A DNA stretch of 64,000 nucleotides from Devosia sp. MC521 (GCF_014127105.1 NZ_CP059902.1:2748501-2812500), one strand, 5' to 3'. Positions 8,617 through 18,340 are shown, numbered from the stretch's first letter. The notes: generated by a model from the letters alone, not told the origin. Program-made: numbers and translations.

Positions 8617-9636
8617 ATGAGACTTAAAGATCTGGCCGAGCACCTGGGCCTTTCGCAGACCACAGTGAGCCGCGCCCTAAATGGCTATCCCGAAGTCAAT
8701 GAGGAAACGCGCAAGCGCGTGTCCGAAGCGGCTGATCGCTTGGGCTATCGCCCCAATGCCAGCGCGTTGCGCCTGGCGACGGGCCGCAGCGGCGCCGTTG
8801 GGCTCGTCACCTCAGCCTCCGAAATTCTCGGGCCTCATATGTCGGAGTTCATCTCCGGCGTCGGCAGCGTCGTCACCAATCGCGACCAAGATATTCTGGT
8901 GACTGTGGTCAACAGTCTTGAAGAAGAAATGGCGGCCTATCGGCGTTTGGCAGCCAGCAAAAAGGTCGATGCAGTCATCCTGCACTCGCCCACCACCCAC
9001 GATAAGCGCGCCAAGCTGCTCATGGAACTTGGCCTGCCCTTCGTGCTCCACGGCCGCACTGACATCGGTAAGCCCATCGCCTATCTCGACATCGACAATC
9101 AGGGGGCCACCGAACGCGCCACCACCCATTTGCTCGATCTCGGCCACACGCGCATCGCCCTGCTCAATGGCATCAAGGGGCAGACCTTTGCCGAGCACCG
9201 CGAGCTGGGCTACCGCATGGCGCTGAAGGCCCGCAACATTCCCTGCGACCCGAACATGGTCGTCAACACCCCGTTCACCGACGAATTGGGCTTCCGCATC
9301 GCCCAATCCATGCTCGCAGCCCCAAATCCGCCAACGGCGTTCCTGCCCGGCTCGATGATGACCGCGCTCGGCGTCTTCCGCGCCATCCGTCAGGCTGGCC
9401 TGACCTTGGGCAAAGACGTCTCCATCATCGCCCACGATGACGTCTTCCCCTATCTCAACGCCGACAACATGTACCCCAGCATGTCCACGACGCGCTCCTC
9501 CATCCGTCAGGCGGGTATCCGCATTGCCGAGCTGATCAGTCAGATCCTGGCGGGCAAATCTTCAGCCGACCTGCATGAAGTCTGGCCGGTCGAACTCGTG
9601 CTGCGTGAAAGCTCCGGCCCCGCGCCAACACGCTAA
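8617..9636 (+). CDS. thuR: LacI-family transcriptional regulator, divergent from the thu operon (ThuR-like)
   Basis: A 339-residue LacI/GalR regulator. The N-terminal helix-turn-helix reads LKDLAEHLGLSQTTVSRALN (residues 3-22), followed by the hinge region with GYRPNASALRLATGRS. The rest is a periplasmic-binding-protein-like sugar sensor domain. It is divergent from thuE, and the 451-base gap holds palindromes of the LacI type, so it most likely represses the importer and responds to the imported sugar or a derivative. A LacI-family ThuR controls thuEFGKAB in Sinorhizobium. No good Shine-Dalgarno precedes the ATG, so expression may be low, but the HTH begins at residue 3 and the start is therefore secure. 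Confidence 0.85.
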   Translation: MRLKDLAEHLGLSQTTVSRALNGYPEVNEETRKRVSEAADRLGYRPNASALRLATGRSGAVGLVTSASEILGPHMSEFISGVGSVVTNRDQDILVTVVNSLEEEMAAYRRLAASKKVDAVILHSPTTHDKRAKLLMELGLPFVLHGRTDIGKPIAYLDIDNQGATERATTHLLDLGHTRIALLNGIKGQTFAEHRELGYRMALKARNIPCDPNMVVNTPFTDELGFRIAQSMLAAPNPPTAFLPGSMMTALGVFRAIRQAGLTLGKDVSIIAHDDVFPYLNADNMYPSMSTTRSSIRQAGIRIAELISQILAGKSSADLHEVWPVELVLRESSGPAPTR

Positions 9637-9695
9637 CTGCCCTTGTCGTCGATCAGCCTTCCGCGCTACGACACTGAAAAGACTTGGAGCGTGCT

Positions 9696-10529
9696 GTGCA
9701 GACACCATTTGTCACCACTGATTGGCTTGCGGCCCATTTAGAAGACGACAACCTCGTCATCGTCGACGCCAGCTGGCACATGCCCAATGTGTCTCGCGAT
9801 GCTCAGGCAGAATTCCGCGAAGGCCACATCCCCGGCGCTGTATTCTTCGACATCGACGCCATCTCCGAAAAATTCACTGATTTACCGCACATGCTCCCGA
9901 CGCCACAGGCTTTTGCCCAAGCTGTCGGCGCTTTAGGCATTAGCGAAACCAGCACCATCGTCGTCTATGACGAAACCGGCCTCTTCAGCGCTCCGCGCGT
10001 CTGGTGGACGTTCAAGATTTTCGGCGCCCAAAACGTCTTAATGCTGGAGGGCGGCGGCCCAAAATGGCGGAGCGAACAGCGCCCAACCGAAACTGGCGAG
10101 CATCAGGCCCTGCCAGCGGTGTTCAATCCGCAATTCAAACCCGAAGCCGTTGCCGATTTCGACACCGTCTTGGCGCGCCTCTCCGACAAAAAAGCGCAAG
10201 TCCTCGACGCCCGCCCTGCCCCTCGTTTTAACGCAGAAGTCCCCGAGCCGCGCGCTGGTCTGCGCAGCGGCCACATGCCGGGCGCTATCAACGTCCCCGT
10301 GGGCACCCTCACTGAGGCAGGCATTCTGCGGTCCGACGATGAGCTCAAAACCCTGTTCGCTGAGCGCGGTGTGGATCTTGATCGGCCGATCATCACCAGC
10401 TGCGGCTCGGGCATCACAGCAGCGGTTCTGACGCTAGCGCTTCAACGCGCGGGTGCACAGTCGGTGGCGATTTACGATGGCTCTTGGACCGAATGGGGTT
10501 CGCGCGCCGATGCCCCGATCGAGCCCTAA
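9696..10529 (+). CDS. sseA: 3-mercaptopyruvate / thiosulfate sulfurtransferase
   Basis: Cytoplasmic two-domain rhodanese protein of 277 residues that transfers sulfane sulfur from 3-mercaptopyruvate to an acceptor. The inactive N-terminal domain includes the HIPGA block (HIPGAVFFDID), and the C-terminal domain has HMPGAINVP and the active-site loop CGSGITAA with catalytic Cys236. The CGSGxTA loop is characteristic of mercaptopyruvate sulfurtransferases rather than thiosulfate-specific rhodaneses. I start at GTG 9696, which has TTGGAG six bases upstream; a TTG at 9684 is the alternative. It follows the LacI gene by 60 bases but shows no functional link to sugar uptake. Confidence 0.85.
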   Translation: MQTPFVTTDWLAAHLEDDNLVIVDASWHMPNVSRDAQAEFREGHIPGAVFFDIDAISEKFTDLPHMLPTPQAFAQAVGALGISETSTIVVYDETGLFSAPRVWWTFKIFGAQNVLMLEGGGPKWRSEQRPTETGEHQALPAVFNPQFKPEAVADFDTVLARLSDKKAQVLDARPAPRFNAEVPEPRAGLRSGHMPGAINVPVGTLTEAGILRSDDELKTLFAERGVDLDRPIITSCGSGITAAVLTLALQRAGAQSVAIYDGSWTEWGSRADAPIEP

Positions 10530-10612
10530 CCGCTCCAAACGGACTTTTCGCAGCACCTTACAGCATTGTAATGCCCGCTTTCCTTCCGTCACTGTTAGGG
10601 TCGTGCATTCTT

Positions 10613-11893
10613 ATGACCATCTTACGACCGAGGTTTTTGTTGATCCGGCAGCTTCTGGCATCTTTTGTTGTCCTCGTGATTGCGGGACTGGCATGGCTTT
10701 ATTTCGTTCCGGGCGCTCCGTCGACGCTGACGCAGCTCGGCATCTCGCTGCCCTTTGGTCCGCAAACCAGCGCTGAAGCAGCGCCCGCTGGCAGCGCTCC
10801 AGCAGCGCAAGGCGGCCCGCGCCCCGGTGGTCCTGGTGGTCCCGGCGCCCGCGCCCGCACCACTAATGTAGTCACCACCCCGGTCACGATGGCGACCATC
10901 AACGACACCCTTCAGGCCATTGGTGAAGGCACACCGTCCCGCTCGGTCACGGTCATTTCCCCGGCCGCAGGTACGCTCGCTGAAGTGCTCGTCCGCGCCG
11001 GACAAACGGTCAAAGCCGGCGATGTCATCGCCCGCATCGATTCTGCCGCCGAGCAGATCGAGTTTGACCGCGCCACCCTTACCGCCGCCGATGCCAAGGC
11101 AACGCTCGATCGCACAACAGGTCTTGCGACCACCAATGTTGTCTCCGGCACCGCCCTCACCGCCGCGCAGCTTGCCGCCAACAATGCCGAATTGGCGCTG
11201 CGCACCGCCAAGCTCAACCTCGACCGCCGCACCATCACCTCCCCCATTGATGGCACACTCGGCCTCATCCGCGTCACACCGGGCAATTACGTCAACGCGC
11301 AGACCCAAGTGACCACCGTCGATGACACCGGCACCATCCTCATCGATTTCTGGGTGCCAGAGCGCTATGCCGATAAGCTCAGTGCCGACATGCCGGTTAC
11401 GGTCACCGCAGTCGCCTTGCCCGGAAAAAGCTTCACCGGTGAAATCGCCGCTATCGATAGCCGCATCGACTCCGCCAGCCGCACGCTTCAGGTTCAGGCC
11501 GAAATCCCGAACCCAGACGGCGTCCTGCGCGCAGGCATGAGCTTCTCGGTTGCCGTCGCCTTCCCCGGCGAAACCTATCCGGCAGTCAATCCGCTCGCCA
11601 TCCTCTGGTCCGCCGAAGGCTCTTACGTCTGGACCCTTGAAGACGGCGCAGCCAAAAAGGTCATGGCCGAAATCGTTCAGCGCAATAGCGATGGCGTGCT
11701 CGTGCGCGGCGATCTTGAAGCGGGCGATCCAATCATCACCGAAGGCATTCTGCAGCTGCAGGAGGGCGCGCGCGTCACCGTGCTCGATGGTCCCGGCGCT
11801 GAAGAGCGCCCCGCCCCATCCGCCGATGGTCAGCGCCCCGCAAATGGCGCAAACTCCGGTGAGCGCCCAAGCGGCACCCGCCCGAGCAACTAA
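10613..11893 (+). CDS. RND efflux periplasmic adaptor (membrane fusion protein)
   Basis: HlyD/AcrA-type adaptor of 426 residues that links an inner-membrane RND pump to an outer-membrane channel. It has an N-terminal membrane anchor (residues 8-33), a Gly/Pro-rich low-complexity linker near residues 62-83, a lipoyl-like half motif (AAGTLAEVLVRAGQTVKAGDVIARID), a short helical hairpin with many Ala, and the barrel region containing SPIDGTLGLIRVTPGNYV. A Pro/Asn-rich tail ends the protein. The ATG at 10613 gives the anchor directly at the N-terminus; longer frames add sequence without a plausible start signal. AGGAGG of the next gene begins just after its stop codon, so the two form an operon. 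Confidence 0.88.
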   Translation: MTILRPRFLLIRQLLASFVVLVIAGLAWLYFVPGAPSTLTQLGISLPFGPQTSAEAAPAGSAPAAQGGPRPGGPGGPGARARTTNVVTTPVTMATINDTLQAIGEGTPSRSVTVISPAAGTLAEVLVRAGQTVKAGDVIARIDSAAEQIEFDRATLTAADAKATLDRTTGLATTNVVSGTALTAAQLAANNAELALRTAKLNLDRRTITSPIDGTLGLIRVTPGNYVNAQTQVTTVDDTGTILIDFWVPERYADKLSADMPVTVTAVALPGKSFTGEIAAIDSRIDSASRTLQVQAEIPNPDGVLRAGMSFSVAVAFPGETYPAVNPLAILWSAEGSYVWTLEDGAAKKVMAEIVQRNSDGVLVRGDLEAGDPIITEGILQLQEGARVTVLDGPGAEERPAPSADGQRPANGANSGERPSGTRPSN

Positions 11894-11904
11894 GGAGGGA
11901 CGCC

Positions 11905-14900
11905 ATGTCGATCGAGAAGAAAAATGAGAGGGGCGGCGCACTCGCCACCCTTTTCGTCAAACGCCCCGTCTTGGCCATCGTTATCAATGCCCTCATCGTC
12001 GTCGCGGGCCTAGCCGCGCTTTTGGGCATTGAAGTGCGCGAGCTGCCGCGTGTCGAACAGCCGGTCCTCTCCATCTCCACCAGCTTCCCCGGCGCTGCCG
12101 CCGAAACGGTGGACCGCGAAATCACTGCTATTGTCGAAGGTGCGGTCGCCCGCGTGCAGGGCGTCACCTCGATTTCCTCGTCCTCTTCGGTTGGCCAGAG
12201 CCGCGTCACGCTCGAATTTTCCGAGAGCACCAATCTCGACACCGCTACGTCCGACGTGCGCGACGCTCTCTCCCGCGCCGTTCGCAATCTGCCCGATGAC
12301 GCCAACGAGCCAACCATTTTCAAGGCCGATAGCGACGCACAGGCGGTAATTCAGCTCGCCGTCACCTCCGACAATCTGACCACGGCCGAACTCTCGACCC
12401 TTGTCGACGACATCATCTCCGAGCGCCTCGCCGCTGTTGATGGCGTTGCGGAAGTGCAGGTGTACGGCACCCGCACCTCGAGCTTTGAAATCGACGTCGA
12501 TCCGATCAAGCTCGCCAGCCGCGGCCTCACCGTCGCCGACGTGCGCGCGGCGGTCTCCACCATCGCGCTCGACACCCCGGCCGGCTCCATCAACGGCCCC
12601 AATCAGAACATCGCCGTCCGCGCCATTTCCGAAGTCACAAGCCCCGCGGACTTCGAAAAGCTCCCCGTCGGCAACAACAAGACCCTGCTTGGCGATGTCG
12701 CCACCGTCGTTTTCGACGCCGCCGCCAGCACCTCCTCCATCCGCGCCGATGGTCGTCCCGGCATTGGCCTGGGGATTGTGCGTCAGGCCCAGTCCAACGC
12801 CATCACCATTTCCGAAGGCGTCCACGCCGCCGTTGCAACGCTCAACGAAACCCTGCCCGCAGGCGTCACCGTCAAGATTTCCAGCGACGAAGCCGTCTTC
12901 ATCAAGGGCGCGCTGCACGAAGTTGAAATCGCGCTCATCGTGGCGCTAGTGGTGGTCATTGCCATCATCTTCCTCTTCCTGCTCGATTGGCGCGCCACCA
13001 TTGTGCCCGCCATTTCCATGCCCATCGCCCTTCTCGGCGCGGTCGCAGGCATGTATGCAGCAGGCTTCTCGCTCAACATTCTCACCCTGCTCGCCCTCGT
13101 GCTCGCCACGGGTCTGGTGGTGGACGACTCCATCGTCGTTCTCGAAAACATCGTCCGGCGCAAACACATGGGCGCTGGCCCCCGCGCCGCCGCCGTGCTT
13201 GGCACTCAAGAAGTGTTCTTCGCCGTCGTCGCGACCACCCTCACCCTCGCCGCAGTCTTTGTTCCGCTCTCCTTCCTCGATGGTCAGACCGGCCGCCTCT
13301 TCCGCGAGTTCGGCTTTACCCTCGCCATCGCCGTGCTGCTCTCCTCGGTAGTGGCGCTCACCATGGGGCCCATGGTGGCCTCGCGCCTCCTCAAATCGTC
13401 CGAGCACAAATCCCACGGCGCCGTTGGCAAGCTGGGTGGCCTCCTCGCGGGCTTCTACCGTCGCTCGCTGCGCATGGCGCTGAACAACCCGCTGGTTGTC
13501 ATTGTCATTGCCGCCCTCTTCGCTGTCGCCTCCGTCTTCGTCTTCACCGGCCTTCGTCAGGAAATCACCCCACCCGAAGACCGCTCGATGATTTCGGTCA
13601 ACGTCTCAGCCCCCAACACCGCCAGCCTGGATTTCGTCCGCACCCGTCTGGGTCAGGTCGAAGCCATGCTCACGCCCTACCTCGAAAGCGGCGAAGCAAC
13701 ATCGCTCTTCGTCCTGTCCGGCTGGGGCAATGGCGGCTTCATGACCCTCACCCTCGCCGATTGGAAAGATCGTGAACGGTCACAGGCCCAGATCGCAACG
13801 GAGATCAACGGTCTGCTCGCGCAGGTTCCCGGCGTTCGTGGTGGCATTCGTCAGGGCAATAGTCTTGGCATTCGCGGCGGCGGTTCCGGCCTGCAATTTG
13901 CTGTGGCCGGTTCCGACTATGCCGAACTGGCAGCCACGGCCCAGACCATTTCCAAAGCCCTTGAGGAAGATGGTCGTTTTGGCCGCGTCACCGTCGGCTA
14001 TGACACCACCCAGCCTCAGCTGACCCTCACTATCGATCGTCAGCGCGCCGATGCCTTGGGCATCGACATCAATGGCCTCGCCGCCACCATGCAGGCGATG
14101 ATCGACGGCTCCGAAGTCGGCTCGATCTTCATCAACGACACCTCCTATTCGGTGCGCATGGTCTCGACCACCAATCCGGTCAATGACCCTAAGGATCTCG
14201 AATCCCTCTTCGTCAAAACCGGCGACGGTCGTTTCGTCCCGATCTCAACCATCGCCACCATAACCGAAGCACCGGTTCCCCCTTCGCTTCGCCGTGAAGA
14301 ACAGCGCCGCGCTGTCAACGTCACAGCCAGCCTTGAAGATGGGCTTGCGATGGGCGACGCTTATGCTGAGCTCCAGCGCATCGCCACCCCGCTTCTCGAA
14401 AACGGCCAGTCGATCCTGCCGATGGCAGAAGCCAAAACCTTGGGTCAGGCGAACAACGCTCTCGCCCTCACCTTCGGCTTTGCGCTGATCATCATCCTTC
14501 TGGTGCTGGCCGCGCAGTTTGAAAGCTTCTGGAGCGCCATCATCGTCATGACCACCGTGCCGCTCGGGGTCGCTGCTGGCATCTACTCCATTCAGCTCAC
14601 TGGCGGCTCGTCGAACATCTTCGCACAGATCGGTCTGGTGCTGATTGTCGGCATCATGGCGAAAAACGGCATTCTCATTGTCGAGTTCGCCAATCAGCTG
14701 CGGGATCGTGGCATGTCGGTCAACGAGGCGATCGAAGAAGCCTCCAACATCCGCCTGCGCCCCGTTCTGATGACCATGATCGCCACCATTTTGGGCGGCG
14801 TTCCTCTGGTCGTGGCCACTGGTGCTGGTGCCGAAGCCCGTGCGGCCTTGGGTTGGGTGATTGTTGGCGGCCTCTCCATTGCGTCAGTCGCCACGCTTTA

Positions 14901-15024
14901 CCTCACCCCGGTCGCCTATAAGCTCCTCGCGCGCTTCTCCAAGCCAAAGGTTGAAGAAGAAGCCCGTCTTGAGCGCGAGCTAGACGAAGCCAATGACCTG
15001 CCGGAGCCAACTCCGGCAGAGTAA
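11905..15024 (+). CDS. RND-family efflux permease (HAE1 group)
   Basis: Inner-membrane proton-driven multidrug or amphiphile exporter of 1039 residues, the usual length for AcrB-type pumps. The N-terminal segment FVKRPVLAIVINALIVVAG is transmembrane helix 1. The proton-relay Asp pair is visible in TGLVVDDSIVVLENI near residue 405, and the second conserved repeat carries GIMAKNGILIVEFANQLRDRG near 920. Two large periplasmic loops lie between the helices. AGGAGG precedes the ATG. It forms a two-gene unit with the adaptor; no outer-membrane channel gene is nearby, so a TolC homologue must be supplied from elsewhere. Substrate cannot be predicted. Confidence 0.92.
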   Translation: MSIEKKNERGGALATLFVKRPVLAIVINALIVVAGLAALLGIEVRELPRVEQPVLSISTSFPGAAAETVDREITAIVEGAVARVQGVTSISSSSSVGQSRVTLEFSESTNLDTATSDVRDALSRAVRNLPDDANEPTIFKADSDAQAVIQLAVTSDNLTTAELSTLVDDIISERLAAVDGVAEVQVYGTRTSSFEIDVDPIKLASRGLTVADVRAAVSTIALDTPAGSINGPNQNIAVRAISEVTSPADFEKLPVGNNKTLLGDVATVVFDAAASTSSIRADGRPGIGLGIVRQAQSNAITISEGVHAAVATLNETLPAGVTVKISSDEAVFIKGALHEVEIALIVALVVVIAIIFLFLLDWRATIVPAISMPIALLGAVAGMYAAGFSLNILTLLALVLATGLVVDDSIVVLENIVRRKHMGAGPRAAAVLGTQEVFFAVVATTLTLAAVFVPLSFLDGQTGRLFREFGFTLAIAVLLSSVVALTMGPMVASRLLKSSEHKSHGAVGKLGGLLAGFYRRSLRMALNNPLVVIVIAALFAVASVFVFTGLRQEITPPEDRSMISVNVSAPNTASLDFVRTRLGQVEAMLTPYLESGEATSLFVLSGWGNGGFMTLTLADWKDRERSQAQIATEINGLLAQVPGVRGGIRQGNSLGIRGGGSGLQFAVAGSDYAELAATAQTISKALEEDGRFGRVTVGYDTTQPQLTLTIDRQRADALGIDINGLAATMQAMIDGSEVGSIFINDTSYSVRMVSTTNPVNDPKDLESLFVKTGDGRFVPISTIATITEAPVPPSLRREEQRRAVNVTASLEDGLAMGDAYAELQRIATPLLENGQSILPMAEAKTLGQANNALALTFGFALIIILLVLAAQFESFWSAIIVMTTVPLGVAAGIYSIQLTGGSSNIFAQIGLVLIVGIMAKNGILIVEFANQLRDRGMSVNEAIEEASNIRLRPVLMTMIATILGGVPLVVATGAGAEARAALGWVIVGGLSIASVATLYLTPVAYKLLARFSKPKVEEEARLERELDEANDLPEPTPAE

Positions 15025-15035
15025 CCCTTCTTGCC

Positions 15036-15072
15036 TTTGGGGGCGTTTATGGGCAACCGTAGACGCCCCAAA
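15036..15072. other. Hairpin between the RND gene and the hydrolase gene
   Basis: TTTGGGGGCGT pairs with ACGCCCCAAA with one bulged base and a 16-base loop. It ends two bases before the AAGGAG of the next gene. There is no T-run, so it is a possible attenuator or transcript-end stabiliser. Confidence 0.35.
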
Positions 15073-15085
15073 ACAAGGAGGCCGC

Positions 15086-15928
15086 ATGCAATCCGTCCAA
15101 AACGGCGCCATCACGCTCGAAACTGAAAGTTTCGGGTCTCCCGACCATCCGGCCATCCTGCTCGTTATGGGCGCGACCACCTCCAAGCTCGGCTGGCCCG
15201 ATGCACTGTGTGAAGCGCTGGCGGCCTCCGGTCATTACGTCATCCGCTTTGACCACCGCGACACCGGTCGCTCCACGTCCCGCCCCTTCGGCACCACCGC
15301 CGACACAGTCGAAGACCTCGTCACCGACGTCCTCGCCATCGCCCGCGCTTATAAGCTCACGCGCTATCATCTCGTCGGCATGTCCTTGGGCGGTTTCATC
15401 ACCCAGATGATCGCCACCAATCCCCCACCAGAGCTGGCGTCCATCACCCTCATCGCCGCCGAACCTCTCGGCTGGGATGGAGCCGAACTGCCCACCTTGC
15501 CGCCCGAATTTTTTGCCCATTTCGGCGGCCTTGCAGACCTCGACTGGTCCACCCGGGAAGACGTCATCGCCTTCCTCGTCGAAATCCAGCGCCTCTCAAC
15601 CGGCAAAGCCCCCTTCGATCCAGCGCTCGCCCGCGCCGATGTCGAACGCCTCCTCGATTACGCGCCGTCCGTGCCCTCCATGTTCAACCACGCCAGCCTC
15701 ACCACGGCGCGTGATTGGACCGGAGCCTATAAGCGCATCGCCGTCCCGACGCTGGTCATTCACGGCAAGCTTGATCCGCTCCTCCCCCTCCCCAGCGGCG
15801 AAGCCCTCGCCCATCACATCCCCCACGCCAAACTCACCGTTCTAGCCAACACCGGCCACGAACTCCCCACCCACGCCTTCCCAACCCTCCTCACCGCCCT
15901 CACCACCCACGTGCGTGAAAATGGTTAG
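15086..15928 (+). CDS. Alpha/beta hydrolase
   Basis: A 280-residue alpha/beta hydrolase-fold protein. The nucleophile elbow GMSLGG contains Ser100, the oxyanion region lies near LVMGATTS, the conserved DHRDTGRS block follows strand 4, the acid residue is probably the Asp in HGKLDPLLP, and the catalytic His is in NTGHELP. Close family members are annotated as esterases or methylesterases, but substrate is not predictable here. AAGGAG five bases before ATG 15086 fixes the start; a longer open frame starting inside the RND gene is rejected. Short internal alpha-helical cap around residues 140-190. Confidence 0.85.
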   Translation: MQSVQNGAITLETESFGSPDHPAILLVMGATTSKLGWPDALCEALAASGHYVIRFDHRDTGRSTSRPFGTTADTVEDLVTDVLAIARAYKLTRYHLVGMSLGGFITQMIATNPPPELASITLIAAEPLGWDGAELPTLPPEFFAHFGGLADLDWSTREDVIAFLVEIQRLSTGKAPFDPALARADVERLLDYAPSVPSMFNHASLTTARDWTGAYKRIAVPTLVIHGKLDPLLPLPSGEALAHHIPHAKLTVLANTGHELPTHAFPTLLTALTTHVRENG

Positions 15929-16106
15929 GTCGCCACTTTGCAAAATCGAGAGCTTCCCGCTAATCTTCGTGCACGGCATACGCCCATGCCGCCCCCCTCC
16001 AATGGGTAAGCAGCCACCTGTAGGGCCACAATTTTGAGCAAACACATCGCTCGAGCGGTTGCATAAGGAGGGGTTGCTTCATTCGCTCTAGCCATGAGGT
16101 TTGACC

Positions 16107-16808
16107 ATGAAGCTCACCCAATCCGTCTCTCGCCTGCGTCGCCAAGCCAAGGCGATGTCTCGTGACAACGCCGTTCCCTTGCATGTGGCGCTCGACACCA
16201 TTGCCCAACAAGACGGATTTGCCCCCTGGTCCTTATTGATCGCCCAAAACCCGCAACTCACGCCGCCTGAGCAGTTTTTCGCGCTTATGTCGCCGGGTGA
16301 CCTGACCCTTATTGCGGCACGCCGCAACCAGGGCAAAACCCGCTTCGCCCTCGACCTGGCCCGCCTCGCAGCGCGCGCCGGGCTCTGGACCAAAATTTAT
16401 AGCTTTGAGTATACCGAAGCCGAATTGCGCAATCACCTCACCACTGAGGAAGCGGACGACGCCATTGCGCTGAACTGCTCGGACGAGGTGAGCGCTCAGA
16501 CCATTGCTGACGACCTCGCCCAAGCCGGTCGCCCTTCGTTTATCCTCATCGACTATATGCAGGCCCTTGATCACCAGCGCAGCAAGCCCGATCTGGGCAC
16601 GCAATTGGAAAAACTCAAAACCGCAGCGCAAGATCACAGCGCCATCATCTGCCTCATCAGCCAGATCGACCGCGCCTTTGACGATAGCGACAAACGCTTT
16701 CCCAACATCGATAATCTGCGCCTACCCAACCCAATCGCACCGCACCTCTTCAGTGTAGGAGCCTTTTTGAACAAGGGCGCCGTCACCTTCCAGACGGTCC
16801 AGCCCTAG
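16107..16808 (+). CDS. Short DnaB-like RecA-fold ATPase
   Basis: A 233-residue protein with only the RecA-like motor part of replicative helicase DnaB. A short N-terminal helical segment (about 50 residues, Arg/Lys/Ala rich) is followed by the P-loop ARRNQGKTRFALDLA near residues 71-85. Then come a Walker-B-like hydrophobic stretch FILIDYMQAL and the sensor-like LISQIDRAFD, corresponding to the SQLNR region of DnaB. The N-terminal primase-interaction domain is absent, and the P-loop deviates from the usual GKS/GKT spacing residues only at its first Gly. GAGGT six bases before ATG 16107 supports the start. Function unknown; a helicase or a DNA-related ATPase is an inference. It is followed nine bases later by the GFA gene. 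Confidence 0.7.
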   Translation: MKLTQSVSRLRRQAKAMSRDNAVPLHVALDTIAQQDGFAPWSLLIAQNPQLTPPEQFFALMSPGDLTLIAARRNQGKTRFALDLARLAARAGLWTKIYSFEYTEAELRNHLTTEEADDAIALNCSDEVSAQTIADDLAQAGRPSFILIDYMQALDHQRSKPDLGTQLEKLKTAAQDHSAIICLISQIDRAFDDSDKRFPNIDNLRLPNPIAPHLFSVGAFLNKGAVTFQTVQP

Positions 16809-16817
16809 GGGGAAATC

Positions 16818-17198
16818 ATGCACAAAGGCTCCTGCCTCTGCGGCGCTATCCAGTTTTCAGTCTCAGCGCCCCTCGCCCCGCCCACCGCCTGCCACTGCAT
16901 TCAGTGCCGCAAGCAGACAGGGCATTTTGAGGCAGGAACCGATGTGCCCAAATCCGCCCTCAGCGTGACGGGCGAGGAGAATTTGCGCTGGTATCACTCC
17001 TCGGAAAAAGTCCGTCGCGGCTTTTGCGGCACCTGCGGTTCAGCCCTGTTCTTTGATCCCGTCCATCTCGATTGGATCGGCATCTTCATGGGTGCCTTCG
17101 ACGGCCCCACCCACACCAAATTGGCGCAACACATCTTCACCGCCGAAAAAGGCGACTACTACGACATCACCGACGGCCTCCCGCAAAACCAACACTAA
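16818..17198 (+). CDS. GFA / CENP-V domain zinc protein
   Basis: A 126-residue protein of the GFA family (named for glutathione-dependent formaldehyde-activating enzyme). Zinc-binding cysteines are visible in SCLCGA, CHCIQCRK and FCGTCGS. Most bacterial single-domain members are of unknown function, and true Gfa enzymes are longer, so I do not claim formaldehyde activity. GGGGGAA lies just before the ATG, nine bases after the DnaB-like gene, so the two are probably cotranscribed. Its stop codon overlaps the stop codon of the convergent DJ-1/PfpI gene. Confidence 0.85.
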   Translation: MHKGSCLCGAIQFSVSAPLAPPTACHCIQCRKQTGHFEAGTDVPKSALSVTGEENLRWYHSSEKVRRGFCGTCGSALFFDPVHLDWIGIFMGAFDGPTHTKLAQHIFTAEKGDYYDITDGLPQNQH

Positions 17199-17875
17199 CG
17201 CGCCCCAAGCCGCGCCCCGGCTTTGCGCGCGGCCTCTTCGCGTCTCTGCTGAAATGGCCCCGCGCCTTCAATGATCGCCTCTACGTCCGCTCTCCGCGCT
17301 GTCTTTGGCGAACCTCCGGACAAGGGCGGCGCGGGATCATATTCCATGCCGAGTTGGATAATGCGCGCGCGGTCCTCGCCAAAAACCCGCGCCACAAACG
17401 CCAGAGCGAAGTCGATCCCCGATGTTACACCCGCGCCGGTAATGCGATTGCGGTCACTCACGACACGCTCCGCCACCGGCTCAGCGCCCATCAGCGCCAG
17501 CTGATCCAGTGACAGCCAATGGCACGTTGGTCGATAGCCCGCGAGCAGGCCGGCCGCCGCCAAGACCAATGACCCCGTGCAAACCGAGGTGACATATTGC
17601 GCTGTCTCCGCGCGCTCGCGCAGAAACGCCAACACCGTATCGTCATCCATCAGCGCCAATTGTCCCGGCCCGCCGGGCACGAACAACACATCGGTGCGCT
17701 GGCAATCGGCGAAAATCGCGGTCGGCGTCAGCGTCAGTCCAGAGCCGCACCGCAGCGGCTCCAAATCTTTCCAAACGAGATCAATGGTGACGCCCGGAAC
17801 GCGTGCAAAAACTTCAAATGGTCCAGTCAGATCGAGCTGGGTCAGTCCGGGGTAAATGAGCATAGTGACATGCAT
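17195..17875 (-). CDS. DJ-1/PfpI family protein, isonitrile hydratase-like
   Basis: A 226-residue cytoplasmic protein of the DJ-1/PfpI superfamily. The nucleophile elbow reads SVCTGSLVLAAAGLL with Cys99, and an N-terminal LDLTGP block supplies Asp15, the arrangement seen in isocyanide (isonitrile) hydratase. The following GYRPTCHW segment is also typical of that group and of the ligand domain of GATase1-like AraC regulators, but no helix-turn-helix domain is attached here. I start at ATG 17875, behind GGAGGAGG; a longer frame to 18109 has no family similarity. A physiological substrate is unknown. It is convergent with the GFA gene with overlapping stop codons. Confidence 0.8.
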   Translation of the reverse strand: MHVTMLIYPGLTQLDLTGPFEVFARVPGVTIDLVWKDLEPLRCGSGLTLTPTAIFADCQRTDVLFVPGGPGQLALMDDDTVLAFLRERAETAQYVTSVCTGSLVLAAAGLLAGYRPTCHWLSLDQLALMGAEPVAERVVSDRNRITGAGVTSGIDFALAFVARVFGEDRARIIQLGMEYDPAPPLSGGSPKTARRADVEAIIEGAGPFQQRREEAARKAGARLGAR

Positions 17876-18289
17876 GGCAAATCCTCCTCCAAAGATTTGC
17901 CCAGGCGAACGGCGTTTCCCGGTCGCGCTCCCTGATGGTGCTCCATCGTTTCGCCAGTCACGCAACGGCTTCAGAGTTGCACCATCCCAACCACTCTGCA
18001 AACAAAAACTGCCTGTGCGTCCGTCGCGCATCGCCACTCTCGGCGATACCAACCTATCCCCTCGCTCCCTGCAGCCCCTATTCTGGTCCCCGCGCCACTG
18101 CAACAACACCAGCGCCCATTACCCCTCCTCAAAGGCACGCCCGAAACGAGCTTGCAATCGCTCATCTTTCGGCATGAGCGCATGCCACGCGAGGCCCTTT
18201 TTGCGCCCACTTGCCGCCCATCCGCGTGCCCAAAAGTGCCAGCCAAAAGCCACATCGGGGCCAATGGACGCCACAACCAAAAACTCAAC
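17876..18289. other. Intergenic stretch without a recognised gene
   Basis: About 410 bases between the DJ-1/PfpI gene and the terminator of the ggu operon. Open frames exist on both strands, but none has a plausible start signal or recognisable protein sequence, and I see no tRNA-like or repeat structure. It must hold the promoter of the DJ-1/PfpI gene. Confidence 0.5.
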
Positions 18290-18316
18290 AAAAAACCGGG
18301 ACTCTCGCCCCGGTTT
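18290..18316 (-). terminator. Terminator of the chvE-gguA-gguB operon
   Basis: An 8-bp stem AAACCGGG / CCCGGTTT with an 8-base loop, followed on the minus strand by six T. It lies 24 bases after the gguB stop codon. Confidence 0.8.
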
Positions 18317-18340
18317 CTAACGCTTCGCCGCCAGCTAAAA